Assembly (NCBI RefSeq): GCF_024464655.1
Contig: NZ_JANHAV010000003.1
Location: 274,875 to 338,874 of the forward strand
Source of the DNA: Halobellus inordinatus
GTDB lineage: Archaea > Halobacteriota > Halobacteria > Halobacteriales > Haloferacaceae
Direction of reading: 5' to 3'
DNA length: 64,000 nt
Shown here: positions 25,620 through 34,080 of the stretch, in pieces
Layout: each line of letters starts with the position of its first letter
Position numbering within the stretch: the stretch's first letter is position 1
Notes under the pieces: model-generated
The model's database searches: none
Told to the model about the DNA's origin: nothing
The model's input: the letters and a program-made list of their open reading frames with translations, nothing else
Position numbers and translations under genes: made by a program

Positions 25620-26972
25620 ATGGATGTGAACTCGCTCAAATCCTTGGTGATGCGCACTCGCGACGGAAAACTCGGTCTGATAGAAGTCGTTGCCATGGGC
25701 GTCGGCGGGATGGTCTCGGGCGGCATCTACGCTGTCCTCGGTGTCGCGATGCAGCAAGCCGGCAACGCCGTCCCGCTTTCATATCTCATCGCGGGAATAA
25801 TCACGCTGCTCACCGCGTACTCGTACCTCAAACTGACGTTTCACTTCGACGAACACGCCGGGGCGTTCACGTTCGTCGAACACCTCGTTGACCACCCGAG
25901 CCTTGCAGCATACACTGGGTGGGTGTTAGTCGTCGGCTATATCGGCGTCATGGCGATGTATGCCTTCGCGTTCGGCGCGTACACTCTCACCGCCGCACGG
26001 GCCATCGTCGGGATCGAACTTCCACAGCTCCTTCGCCCCGTTATCTCGGTCGTTATTGTCGCTCTCTTTGTGGGATTGAACCTGTCGGGCGTCCGCGAAA
26101 CCGGCCTGTTCGAGGACATCGCCGTCTACATCAAGATCGTAATTCTGCTCTCGCTCGCCGGGCTCGGAATTGTCTTCTTTCAGGGCGATCCTACCGCATT
26201 CGATTTTTTCAACGAGGGATATATCAGCCCGATTACTGGATTTGCGATCATCTTCGTTTCCTATGAAGGGTTTCAGCTACTGATCTACGACTATGAAGAG
26301 ATCGAAGACGTCGAACGAACCCTTCCGATCGGGATGTACCTCGCCATCGTGATCGCAATTTTGATTTACGTCTCGGTGTCGTTCATGGCGACCCTCCAAC
26401 TGACGCCAGAGCAGCTCATTGCACACGAGGAGACGGCGCTTGCAGCAGCCGTCTCGAACATTCCGCTCCTGGGTGCTGCCGGGTTCGTGCTCGTGATCCT
26501 GTCTGCGATGAAAAGCACCTCGTCGGGAATCAACGCGACGCTCTTCGGTACCTCACGGCTCGCCCACGAGATTGCAACCGAGGGCGCTATCCCGCGACTT
26601 TTCTCGTTTCGGAACCGCGAGGGCATTCCGGTCTACTCGCTCCTACTCATGGGTGGTCTGACCGCCACCTTCGCCGCGCTCGGGACGCTCAAGCAAATCA
26701 CCGAGTTCGGTTCGGTCGCATTTCTGATCGCGGACGCTGTGACTAATTTCGTGAACTTCCAACTCGCGGACGAAACGGGATCGAACCGACTGTTCCCAGC
26801 CCTCGGCCTCGTCGGAACGACGGTGGCGATCCCGATCGTCTTCTATCATCTCTATCGTACCGACGTTGAGATCCTACTCTGGATTGTCGGTATATTTGTC
26901 ACGCTCTTTGTGCTTGAGTTCCTCTACCTGGAGCGGAGACCTTTCGAACCTGAAATCGACGATAAGGTATGA
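25620..26972 (+). CDS. APC-superfamily amino acid permease
   Basis: 450 residues, about 12 transmembrane helices. The N-terminal helix-1 signature IEVVAMGVGGMVSGGIYAVLG matches APC transporters (unwound GxGxxxGxG binding segment), and FVSYEGFQLLIYDYEEIED is the helix-6 region. Such proteins import amino acids or amines. The short cytoplasmic N-terminus and lack of a C-terminal UspA domain distinguish it from the longer haloarchaeal Cat proteins. It stands alone on the plus strand; a TATA-like AT-rich stretch precedes it. Confidence 0.88.
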   Translation: MDVNSLKSLVMRTRDGKLGLIEVVAMGVGGMVSGGIYAVLGVAMQQAGNAVPLSYLIAGIITLLTAYSYLKLTFHFDEHAGAFTFVEHLVDHPSLAAYTGWVLVVGYIGVMAMYAFAFGAYTLTAARAIVGIELPQLLRPVISVVIVALFVGLNLSGVRETGLFEDIAVYIKIVILLSLAGLGIVFFQGDPTAFDFFNEGYISPITGFAIIFVSYEGFQLLIYDYEEIEDVERTLPIGMYLAIVIAILIYVSVSFMATLQLTPEQLIAHEETALAAAVSNIPLLGAAGFVLVILSAMKSTSSGINATLFGTSRLAHEIATEGAIPRLFSFRNREGIPVYSLLLMGGLTATFAALGTLKQITEFGSVAFLIADAVTNFVNFQLADETGSNRLFPALGLVGTTVAIPIVFYHLYRTDVEILLWIVGIFVTLFVLEFLYLERRPFEPEIDDKV

Positions 26973-27317
26973 TGTCCGACACTCGGTACCCCCGTATTGA
27001 GTGGTTGCCATCTGCTGTTGCTTGGGTGTATGAGAATTGGATGCAGTCTACGGGTGAAAGTTACCCCGTGTGAAGAGTTGTACGACACCTTCAGGAAAAG
27101 TTATTATTTTTCCATAGAACAGCCGAGTCCAGATCCGTTCTACAGCAGATTACCGATGAATCCGGTTTCTGGCGGTATCCTCAGTATCGAATCAGTCCGC
27201 AGAATTGAAATTGCGCAAATTCGAGGCGAGAAGCCGTATAAAGAATGCAACGTGCTTCAATTTCTATCTAACGTGACGGTATCACTTTGAAAGGCCTCGG
27301 CACTCACAGAGACGGTA
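26973..27317. other. AT-rich intergenic region, no gene supported
   Basis: 345 bases of low GC for this genome. A 97-codon frame on the plus strand lacks haloarchaeal codon bias, acidity and any recognisable domain, so I do not call it. I see no repeat pair or RNA structure. Confidence 0.5.
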
Positions 27318-27443
27318 TCATTGCTGGATTTCTATCTTGACTTGTCCATTCTCACGGAACTTTCTCACTTCTTCAGCCGTCAAAAAGACGGATGCTCCGA
27401 TGAGTTTGCCCTCCCGGTCCTTCCATTCATTCAAATTATGCAT
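27318..27443 (-). CDS. Small protein of 41 residues downstream of the integrase
   Basis: The frame begins MHNLNEWKDREGKLIGASVF and continues FLTAEEVRKFRENGQVKIEI-like to QQ, stop TGA. It has balanced coding-like composition: a beta hairpin-like start, an amphipathic helix (TAEEVRKFRENG) and a terminal strand. The start lies 25 bases after the integrase stop on the same strand, so the three minus-strand genes 28910-27318 look like one unit. The family is not recognised; a small DNA-binding or control protein of the element is possible but unproven. Confidence 0.5.
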   Translation of the reverse strand: MHNLNEWKDREGKLIGASVFLTAEEVRKFRENGQVKIEIQQ

Positions 27444-27468
27444 TTAGCGAGTTGTCCACCTCCGTCTG

Positions 27469-28404
27469 CTATAGTCCAAGGATTTTGATGCAGTCCAAGT
27501 ATTCCTTGCGAGCGTCCTCCCGGTCGACTCGTGTGTAGATATCCATCGTCTCACTCGCCGCATCACCACGAATGTACCGCAGGATGTGCTGTTTCATCCC
27601 CTGATTCCGCATCAGCGTCGTGAAGACAGTCCGGTATGTGTGCGGTGTGAACTTCTTGTGGAACCGATCTTCCCCACGATCCATCACGCCTGTCTCGACG
27701 GCGGCATCCTTCACAGCTCTCTGTACTTGCGTCTTCGAGACGCGATTCCCGCGGATGCTGAGGAACAAGTAGTCCGAATTGCCGTTCGTGGGACGGGTGA
27801 ATTTGAACCGCTCGATGGCTTGGATCGTTTCCTCGTCTACAGGCACGACCGTCTGCTTCCCGCCTTTCCGCTCCCGGAGGCGAACGAACCCCTCGTCCAG
27901 CATCAGGTCGTCCATCTTCACTTCCAAGGCCTCGCTGACACGACAGCCAGTCTTGGCGAGGAGGACGGCGACCGTCTTGTTCCGCGGGTCGGTCATCTCG
28001 CGGATGATCTTCGCACCGTTCTCCCACGTTGCGCAGTCAGGCCGCTCTCGGATCTTCTTTGGGATGTCCTCTAAGACGACGGCGGCTGGATTCCCGGTGA
28101 TGTCCTCGAAGCGTGGGCGTTTCATCGTCCAGTCGTAGAACGCACTCAACGATTCCAGGTACCGCCGCTTCGTATTCTGGGAGAGTCCGCGCTGATCGAG
28201 CGTGACCACGTAGTCCTCTACGTGCCGTACCGTCACCTCAGAAGGCGTAAGATTCGGGAACTGTTCGTGGAAGAACTTCTTCAGCGTCCGGCTGTAAGAG
28301 TTGAGCGTCCGGTGGCTACAGCCGGTGCTCTGTTTCTTTCGGATGAACTCGTTCACCACGTCGTGTTTGTTCTCGTAGACAGTCTTGTACCAGTCATCGG
28401 CCAT
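27469..28404 (-). CDS. Tyrosine recombinase / integrase (XerC/D-like, haloarchaeal)
   Basis: 311 residues. An N-terminal SAM-like core-binding domain (about 1-100, RTLNSYSRTLKKFFHEQFP) is followed by the catalytic domain: Arg155 in GCRVSEAL, Lys183 in ERKGGKQT, His255 and Arg258 in TPHTYRTVFTTL, and nucleophile Tyr290 in MDIYTRV. Where Xer proteins have His/Trp nine residues before the Tyr, this one has Asp281 in IRGDAAS. It catalyses site-specific integration or excision. Start ATG overlaps the previous gene's stop as TGATG, with GGAGGTGA just upstream. Confidence 0.92.
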   Translation of the reverse strand: MADDWYKTVYENKHDVVNEFIRKKQSTGCSHRTLNSYSRTLKKFFHEQFPNLTPSEVTVRHVEDYVVTLDQRGLSQNTKRRYLESLSAFYDWTMKRPRFEDITGNPAAVVLEDIPKKIRERPDCATWENGAKIIREMTDPRNKTVAVLLAKTGCRVSEALEVKMDDLMLDEGFVRLRERKGGKQTVVPVDEETIQAIERFKFTRPTNGNSDYLFLSIRGNRVSKTQVQRAVKDAAVETGVMDRGEDRFHKKFTPHTYRTVFTTLMRNQGMKQHILRYIRGDAASETMDIYTRVDREDARKEYLDCIKILGL

Positions 28405-28910
28405 CACTCATCACCTCCGTCGGTGAGTCGCCAGCCGTGCCCTCGCTCGTATTCGACGCGGTCCTGCGAGGCGAGGTAGTAGAGTTCGTCCTCGACAGGC
28501 TTCCGAATCAAGTTATCCAAGGCACCGCTCTCCATGATGTCCTGCAGAATCTCGGGGAGCGTCTGGTACTCCGTGGAGAGAAACTGTTCGAGGAAGTCGA
28601 TGTCGTCGATCTTCGTCGTTCCACTCTCCTTCTTCCGCTCTCGCTCCAGCTGTGTCTCCAACTCTTTGATCCGTGATTTGAGTTCGGCTATCTCTTCCTC
28701 ACTCTGATGATGGGCGAGGTAACCCTGTTCTCGGTAGGCGCGAGCCTCTTGGACCAGTTCGTAGAGGTACTTACTGGTGCTTCGGTAGCCTTTCTCCTCT
28801 GCTTCTCGATCCCATTCTTCTTTGTCGGGTTCTTTGCAGACGATCTGGGCGACCGTCGAGTCGGTCGCGAGGCCTGCTGTTTGCTTCCATTGGTCTTTGT
28901 CGTCGGACAT
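28404..28910 (-). CDS. Hypothetical protein co-transcribed with the integrase
   Basis: 168 residues from the ATG at 28910, which has AGGTG about 5 bases upstream. Residues about 24-65 resemble a ribbon-helix-helix or short helical DNA-binding start (EWDREAEEKGYRSTSKYLYE); 68-100 are a coiled coil (HHQSEEEIAELKSRIKELET); the C-terminus (about 115-168) looks like a winged helix ending VEYERGHGWRLTDGGDE. The TGATG overlap shows translational coupling to the integrase, so it may set integrase expression or direction of recombination. I do not recognise the family. Confidence 0.7.
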   Translation of the reverse strand: MSDDKDQWKQTAGLATDSTVAQIVCKEPDKEEWDREAEEKGYRSTSKYLYELVQEARAYREQGYLAHHQSEEEIAELKSRIKELETQLERERKKESGTTKIDDIDFLEQFLSTEYQTLPEILQDIMESGALDNLIRKPVEDELYYLASQDRVEYERGHGWRLTDGGDE

Positions 28911-29161
28911 ACTGACACCTCTTGCGTACAGGAGAAGGCGGGAAAACCCGCTCCGCCTCCGCACACTCTGAAATTTATTATCAACTTTTTAATATCTTAT
29001 CTATGTTGATATTTACCAGAGTGCCGAGGCCAGCTTTCGATCTGTATGGTTGCCAAGTGGCGTGGACGGGCGTAAGCGAATCACGTCTGTTTGCTCCCGA
29101 GGGAGGGTACTGTCTCTCGGCGGTAGTTCCGATGGGGTCGTCCTGCCAAGAGCGCTGAACG
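28911..29161. other. AT-rich gap at the right edge of the island
   Basis: AT-rich sequence between the integrase unit and the next operon, including a run AAATTTATTATCAACTTTTT near 28971-28990 that could serve as promoter of the integrase unit. No gene, repeat or tRNA is visible. Confidence 0.4.
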
Positions 29162-29272
29162 TTTATGCTGCAGCCAATACGGAGTGTAGGTATGGACAAC
29201 GCCCGAGGATGTGTCACCGTGCCTCGTCACGCTGGCGACGAGGGTCGGCACGAACTCGCAGGGTGGCACTGA
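29162..29272 (+). promoter_or_regulatory. Promoter with a leaderless 26-codon upstream reading frame
   Basis: TTTATG at 29162-29167 is centred 28 bases before an ATG at 29192. That ATG opens a 26-codon frame (MDNARGCVTVPRHAGDEGRH, then ELAGWH) ending in TGA at 29270-29272, one base before the PiT-like start ATG. A leaderless transcript would translate this first, and termination would leave ribosomes at the next start. It could control the transporter by reinitiation. Confidence 0.5.
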
Positions 29273-29273
29273 G

Positions 29274-30485
29274 ATGACGGTCGGCGTCGCCGGACTGGTG
29301 TTTTGGATTCTCGTCGCACTCGCAACGGTCACCAGCCTGGTGACGGCGTGGACCCTCGGCGCGAACAGCAACTCGCCACCGTTTGCGCCCGCGATTGGTG
29401 CGCAAGCCATCTCGACGATGAAAGCCGCGTTCCTCATCGGGATCCTCGCCGCACTGGGGGCACTGACGCAGGGAGGAAGCATCTCCGCGACGGTCGGCTC
29501 GGGGCTGGTAGCTAACGCACAGATTACCTCTCTCGGCGCGATAGCTGGCCTGCTGACGGCGACTGGCTTCATGGCGTTCGGAGTGTATTCGGGATACCCG
29601 GTCCCGGCCGCGTTCGCGACGACAGGCGCGATGGTCGGCGTCGGGCTCTCACTGGGTGGGGATCCCGTCTACAGCACCTATCAGCGCATCGCCCTCTTCT
29701 GGGTGCTCGTTCCGCCGATATCCGGCGGGTTGGCCTACCTGACCGCGAAGGTTCTCCGGCGCGACGACATCCCAGAGACACTCGGGGTCCCGATTCTGGC
29801 AGCCGTCGTCGGAGCGATCGTGGCAAACATTCCGCTCGGTGTCATCCCCGCACCCGCCGGTGACCAGCAGGGCACGATCGCCGGGGTAGTGCGACTACTC
29901 GTCGACTCCGCAGTGCTGCAGACGGCCGGGGAACTCCTCGTGACGCTCTTGGTCGCAGCAGTGAGCTTTCGGTTCATCCGGCAGCGGACGCAGGACTCGG
30001 TGGATCGCGGTATCAAGACGTTTCTCGTGCTTCTCGGAAGCGTCGTCGCCTTCTCCAGTGGTGGCAGTCAGGTCGGGCTCGCCACTGGCCCGCTGGAGAA
30101 CCTCTACTCCGTAGAACTGGGCGTCCCAGGAATCGCGCTGCTCGCACTCGGCGCGGTCGGCATTCTCGGTGGTGTGTGGATGGGCGCACCGCGACTCCTG
30201 CAGGCCACGTCCCGTGAGTACGCCCAGTTGGGCACGCGCCGCTCGATTGCGGCGCTGGTACCCGGGTTCATCATCGCGCAGGTGGCGATCACGCTGGGCA
30301 TCCCGATTTCGTTCAACAACATCATCATCAGCGGCGTCATCGGTGCTGGCCTCGCGGGTGGGAAAGCAGGCGTCTCCCGCCGGAAAATCGGCGTCACAGT
30401 GGTGTTTTGGTTCATCACGCTGGCCTCCTCGACAGCGATCGGATTCGGGCTCTATCGGGCATTTGCCACCGTTCTCGGGGTGTAG
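29274..30485 (+). CDS. Inorganic phosphate transporter, PiT family
   Basis: 403 residues, about ten helices. Signatures are TAWTLGANSNSPPFAPAIGAQAIS in the first half and VAFSSGGSQVGLATGPLENLY in the second; the first retains GANSN-like residues of the PiT motif, the second is degenerate. ATG 29274 is chosen because the hydrophobic protein begins there. The adjacent convergent UspA gene ends at the next base. With the PiT-like gene at 24092 it makes a pair in 6 kb. Confidence 0.88.
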   Translation: MTVGVAGLVFWILVALATVTSLVTAWTLGANSNSPPFAPAIGAQAISTMKAAFLIGILAALGALTQGGSISATVGSGLVANAQITSLGAIAGLLTATGFMAFGVYSGYPVPAAFATTGAMVGVGLSLGGDPVYSTYQRIALFWVLVPPISGGLAYLTAKVLRRDDIPETLGVPILAAVVGAIVANIPLGVIPAPAGDQQGTIAGVVRLLVDSAVLQTAGELLVTLLVAAVSFRFIRQRTQDSVDRGIKTFLVLLGSVVAFSSGGSQVGLATGPLENLYSVELGVPGIALLALGAVGILGGVWMGAPRLLQATSREYAQLGTRRSIAALVPGFIIAQVAITLGIPISFNNIIISGVIGAGLAGGKAGVSRRKIGVTVVFWFITLASSTAIGFGLYRAFATVLGV

Positions 30486-30917
30486 TCACCGGACGACGGT
30501 GACTGTCACAGGTGCGCCACCGACGACATCAGTCGCGACAGTACCGAGGAGCCGGCGGGTGAGTTTGTGTCTATCGCCGCCGTGACCACCCATCACGATG
30601 TGGTCGACCGCGTGGTTTTCAGCGAACTGGAGGATCGTGTCGGCGGGCTTGCCCGTCTCGATAGCCGTGTCGACATCGTAGCCTGCCTGTTCGGCTTGTC
30701 GCTTCGCGCGGTCGATGAGAGTTTGGGCGCGCTCGCGGGCGGTTTCTTCCCGTTCTTCCCCAGTTTCCACGATGCCACTCTCGCTCATCGAACTGTCCAC
30801 CGGCGTGACAACGTTGAGTACGGTCACGGTACAGTCGAACGTCTCGAGTGCGTGGACGAGTGCGTCGTCGGCCAGTGGCGAGCCGTCCAGCGGAACCAGC
30901 ACGTGCGATGGAGCCAT
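30486..30917 (-). CDS. Universal stress protein, UspA family
   Basis: 143 residues from the ATG at 30917. SHVLVPLDGSPLADDALVHAL is the family N-terminus, and the ATP-binding G2xG9xG(S/T) motif appears as GGHGGDRHKLTRRLLGTVATDV. UspA proteins bind ATP and are induced in stress; in haloarchaea they often accompany transporters. It is convergent with the PiT gene with no bases between the stop codons, so the two may have antisense 3' ends. Confidence 0.92.
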   Translation of the reverse strand: MAPSHVLVPLDGSPLADDALVHALETFDCTVTVLNVVTPVDSSMSESGIVETGEEREETARERAQTLIDRAKRQAEQAGYDVDTAIETGKPADTILQFAENHAVDHIVMGGHGGDRHKLTRRLLGTVATDVVGGAPVTVTVVR

Positions 30918-31076
30918 ACGGCTACTCTGTGACCGAACGTCAAGTCGTTTGACATCCGCTCGCGGGCGCCACGCATCTGGTGGGCGCTCGTGATTAGACA
31001 TAACCTATAAGCATACTTTTTGAGATTATAATAGCACAAATCATATTACGTCCGGGATGGTGTATTTCGACAACGA

Positions 31077-32222
31077 ATGACCGTCGACCGCATCCTGACG
31101 ACCCACATCGGAAGCCTGCCTCGAACGCCGAAGCTCCTCGAACTCCTGAAGAAGCGCCAGGACGGTGACGCCGTCGACGAGGAGGAGTGGCACCAGACCG
31201 TCGTCGATGCGACCGAGACGGTCATCCAGCGGCAGGCCGACGTCAGCCTCGACATCGTCAACAACGGCGAGCAGCCTCGGGTCTCGTTCAACTGGTACGT
31301 CGCGAACAGGCTCTCGGGCATCGGCGACACCCGTGACGCCCCGCTGTGGGACGATCTCGCGGACTTCCCCGAGTACGCCGAGGACGCGTTCCACGCCGAG
31401 GGGATCGATCTCACAAAGCAGCCGTCAGTCACCGGCCCCGTCGAATACATCGGCGAGAAAGCCGCACGCGAGGAGATCGATACGTTCTTCGAACTGCTCG
31501 ACGCCGGCGAGTACGACTTCGAGGGAACGTTCCTGACGGCAGCCTCACCGGGCGTCGCGGCCGCCACCCTCGTCAACGACTACTACGACTCCCACGAGGA
31601 GTTCCTCTCTGTGGTCGGCGACGCCCTGAAAAAAGAGTACGAGCTCATCGCCGAGACGGGCGCGACCCTCCAACTCGACGCCCCCGACCTGCTGACGACG
31701 GGCCACCGCGGCTTCGGTGACCGACCAGTGGAGAAACTCAAACCGATCGTTCGGATGCACGTCGAGGCGCTGAACGAAGCCACGAAGGACATCCCAGACG
31801 AGCAGCTCCGCGTCCACACCTGCTGGGGTAGCTACGAGGGACCCCACCACCGCGACAAGCCGCTCGAAGAGCTCATCCCGATCCTCTACGACCTCGACAT
31901 CGGCGGGCTCTCCATCGAGGAAGCCAATCCCCGCCACCAGCACGAGTATCGGGTGTTCCGCGAGCACCCCCTGCCCGACGACTGGACGCTCATCCCGGGC
32001 GTGATCGACGTGAAGACGAACGTCGTCGAACACCCCGAAGTCGTCGCCGACCGGATCGAGCGGGTCGCTACCGCCGTCGACGACCCGTCGCGAATCGTCG
32101 CCGCGCCGGACTGCGGCTTCGACACCCAAGCCGGTCTCGCGATGGTCCACCCCGACATCGCCTGGAAGAAGCTCGAAGCCCTCGTCGAGGGCGCTGCGGT
32201 CGCCACCGACCGCTTGTTCTAG
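31077..32222 (+). CDS. Cobalamin-independent methionine synthase-like methyltransferase (MetE C-terminal-domain family)
   Basis: 381 residues, the size of the stand-alone catalytic barrel. Zinc ligands are seen in RVHTCWGSYEGPHH (His and Cys) and APDCGFDTQ (second Cys), and TTHIGSLPRT at the start is a family mark. Stand-alone archaeal MetE-like proteins methylate homocysteine or related thiols, often taking the methyl group from corrinoids or unknown donors; no N-terminal folate half is present. The upstream 57 bases are AT-rich (TTATAATA at 31026-31033) and likely the promoter. Confidence 0.85.
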   Translation: MTVDRILTTHIGSLPRTPKLLELLKKRQDGDAVDEEEWHQTVVDATETVIQRQADVSLDIVNNGEQPRVSFNWYVANRLSGIGDTRDAPLWDDLADFPEYAEDAFHAEGIDLTKQPSVTGPVEYIGEKAAREEIDTFFELLDAGEYDFEGTFLTAASPGVAAATLVNDYYDSHEEFLSVVGDALKKEYELIAETGATLQLDAPDLLTTGHRGFGDRPVEKLKPIVRMHVEALNEATKDIPDEQLRVHTCWGSYEGPHHRDKPLEELIPILYDLDIGGLSIEEANPRHQHEYRVFREHPLPDDWTLIPGVIDVKTNVVEHPEVVADRIERVATAVDDPSRIVAAPDCGFDTQAGLAMVHPDIAWKKLEALVEGAAVATDRLF

Positions 32223-32321
32223 GACCGTCCGACCAGCTCTGCTAAGACCGTCGCGGCCGACCCGTCCGCAGGTCGACCTCGACGGGCCCATCACGCCTCG
32301 TCGCTCCGTCCATTCGCTCTT

Positions 32322-32978
32322 ATGTCGTCACAGCCCGTACCGCCTCGTATGCCCACATCGGAACCGTTCGAGACCCACACCGAGCGGTACGAGGGATGGT
32401 TCGACGAGCACCCGGACGTCTATCGCTCCGAACTGGAGGCGCTGGGACGGCTCGTACCGACGGACGGCTACGGCCTCGAAATCGGCGTCGGGAGCGCGCG
32501 CTTCGCCGCTCCGTTGGGAATTGACGTGGGAATCGATCCCGCCGGCGAGATGCTCGCGTACGCCCGCGACCGCGGTATCAGCGTGGTTCGCGGCGTCGCC
32601 GAGTCGCTGCCGTTCAAGACTGGCGCGTTCGACACCGCCCTGCTCGTGACGACGATCTGTTTCGTCGACAACATCCCGCGGACGCTGTCCGAGGCCGAGC
32701 GCGTTCTCGACGCCGATGGCTCGCTCGTGATCGGCTTCATCGACAAGAACAGCCCGGTCGGCGAGATCTACCAGGAGACGAAAGAACAGAATCCGTTCTA
32801 CCGCGACGCCACGTTCGTCTCGACCGCGGAAGTCATCGACGCGCTGGACGCAGCGGGGTTCACCGACTTCAAGTTCGTGCAGACGGTCTACCAGTGGATA
32901 GAGGAGGTCGACGATCCCGAACCGGTCGAGGAGGGATACGGCGACGGCTCGTTCGTCGGCATCAAGGCGACGCGGTAG
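32322..32978 (+). CDS. Class I SAM-dependent methyltransferase
   Basis: 218 residues. Methyltransferase motif I is GLEIGVGSARFAAPLGIDVGIDPAGEM, followed by GVAESLPFKTGAFDTALLVTT (motif II/post II) and LVIGFIDKNSPVG. This is the small-molecule (Methyltransf_11) type; substrate is not evident. An in-frame ATG at 32349 (MPTSEPFETHTERYEGWF) is an equally likely start. It stands alone, 99 bases after the MetE-like gene. Confidence 0.85.
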   Translation: MSSQPVPPRMPTSEPFETHTERYEGWFDEHPDVYRSELEALGRLVPTDGYGLEIGVGSARFAAPLGIDVGIDPAGEMLAYARDRGISVVRGVAESLPFKTGAFDTALLVTTICFVDNIPRTLSEAERVLDADGSLVIGFIDKNSPVGEIYQETKEQNPFYRDATFVSTAEVIDALDAAGFTDFKFVQTVYQWIEEVDDPEPVEEGYGDGSFVGIKATR

Positions 32979-33024
32979 GCGACGTCGCAGGCCGTCGGCG
33001 CAGTCAGGAGACGACGGCCGGACG

Positions 33025-33867
33025 TCACTCCCGGGAGTCCGCCTCCTGATAAATCACGTGTCCGCACGCCTTGCAGTGTGAGGCGTCGGGGTCGTGATAC
33101 TCCAGCCCGCAGTCCGGACACCTGACGTTGACCTTCTCTCTGGAGGTCCACTCTTTGAGAATCTTGCTGGCCTGCCGCGGGATGACGATGATGGCAGCCA
33201 GAATCGATCCCACTGTCACCCAGCGTCCTGGCTGTGTCACCGGGACGATATCGCCGAAGCCGACCGTCGAGAGAGTGACGACGGTGTAGTAGAAGGCGTC
33301 ACCGAACGTCTCGACGTTCGGATTCGCGCCGCTCTCGGCGCTGTAGAACAGACCGGTGGAGGCGAAAAGCAGGACGAGAATCGTCAGAAGAAGTTTCATC
33401 GCGCGCAGCGTGTTGTCCGAGACCGTCCCGAAGAAGAACTCCGCGTCCCGCGTGAACCGGTAGAACCGGAGCACGCGAATCACCCGAAGCACGCGCAGGA
33501 AGCCGATGTTCAACGCGCCGAAAGACACCGGCAGGAGCACGACCGAGAGCGTCGGCAGAATGGCCATCAGGTCCACCATCGTATAGCCGTTGAAGAACTC
33601 CGCGACGCGGTCGCGCGCGCCGTAGAGTCGGAGGACGTACTCGACCCCGAACACCAGCGCGATCACGACTTCGAGATTCCACAGCAGTGGACGGAATCCT
33701 GCAGAGATCGGGTACGTCTCGACGATGAAGATGGCGACGAACACCAGATTCAGCCCCAGCAGCGCGATGTCGATGGCCTTCCCCGGCGCAGTTTCGTGAT
33801 CCAGGAGATAGAACCGTACCAACTGCCGGGGGCGCCCCTCACCCGGCACCGACGCGTCGCTGTCCAT
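33025..33867 (-). CDS. Voltage-gated-type potassium channel with C-terminal zinc ribbon
   Basis: 280 residues from the ATG at 33867. Six hydrophobic helices with an S4-like arginine ladder (RVLRVIRVLRFYRFTRD), then a pore with selectivity filter TVGFGDIVP. After helix S6 the tail ends in a four-cysteine ribbon, CPDCGLEYHDPDASHCKACG. The channel core resembles archaeal KvAP-type proteins; the metal-binding tail is an addition that could assemble or gate the channel. It is convergent with the methyltransferase. Confidence 0.9.
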   Translation of the reverse strand: MDSDASVPGEGRPRQLVRFYLLDHETAPGKAIDIALLGLNLVFVAIFIVETYPISAGFRPLLWNLEVVIALVFGVEYVLRLYGARDRVAEFFNGYTMVDLMAILPTLSVVLLPVSFGALNIGFLRVLRVIRVLRFYRFTRDAEFFFGTVSDNTLRAMKLLLTILVLLFASTGLFYSAESGANPNVETFGDAFYYTVVTLSTVGFGDIVPVTQPGRWVTVGSILAAIIVIPRQASKILKEWTSREKVNVRCPDCGLEYHDPDASHCKACGHVIYQEADSRE

Positions 33868-34080
33868 AGGATGTGTAGTTGCTACCCCATTATAATGGGC
33901 GGCCGTCCTCGATTCTCGCGAGCGTGTTTTTGCGACCCTCCGATGCGCAGGAACCGGCCGCAAGACACAGGCTGACTCGCAGTACCGGTCTCCTCATAGG
34001 ACGCCGAGGGCTCTGCCCAGTTCGATCCGAGTAGCCAGTTCGACCCTCGCTACGCTCCTCGGGTTGTACCGTCAGAAAGT

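Noticed and set aside
26997-27290. 97-codon frame in the AT-rich gap
   Set aside because: No acidity, no codon bias and no domain; starts without a promoter or ribosome binding site.
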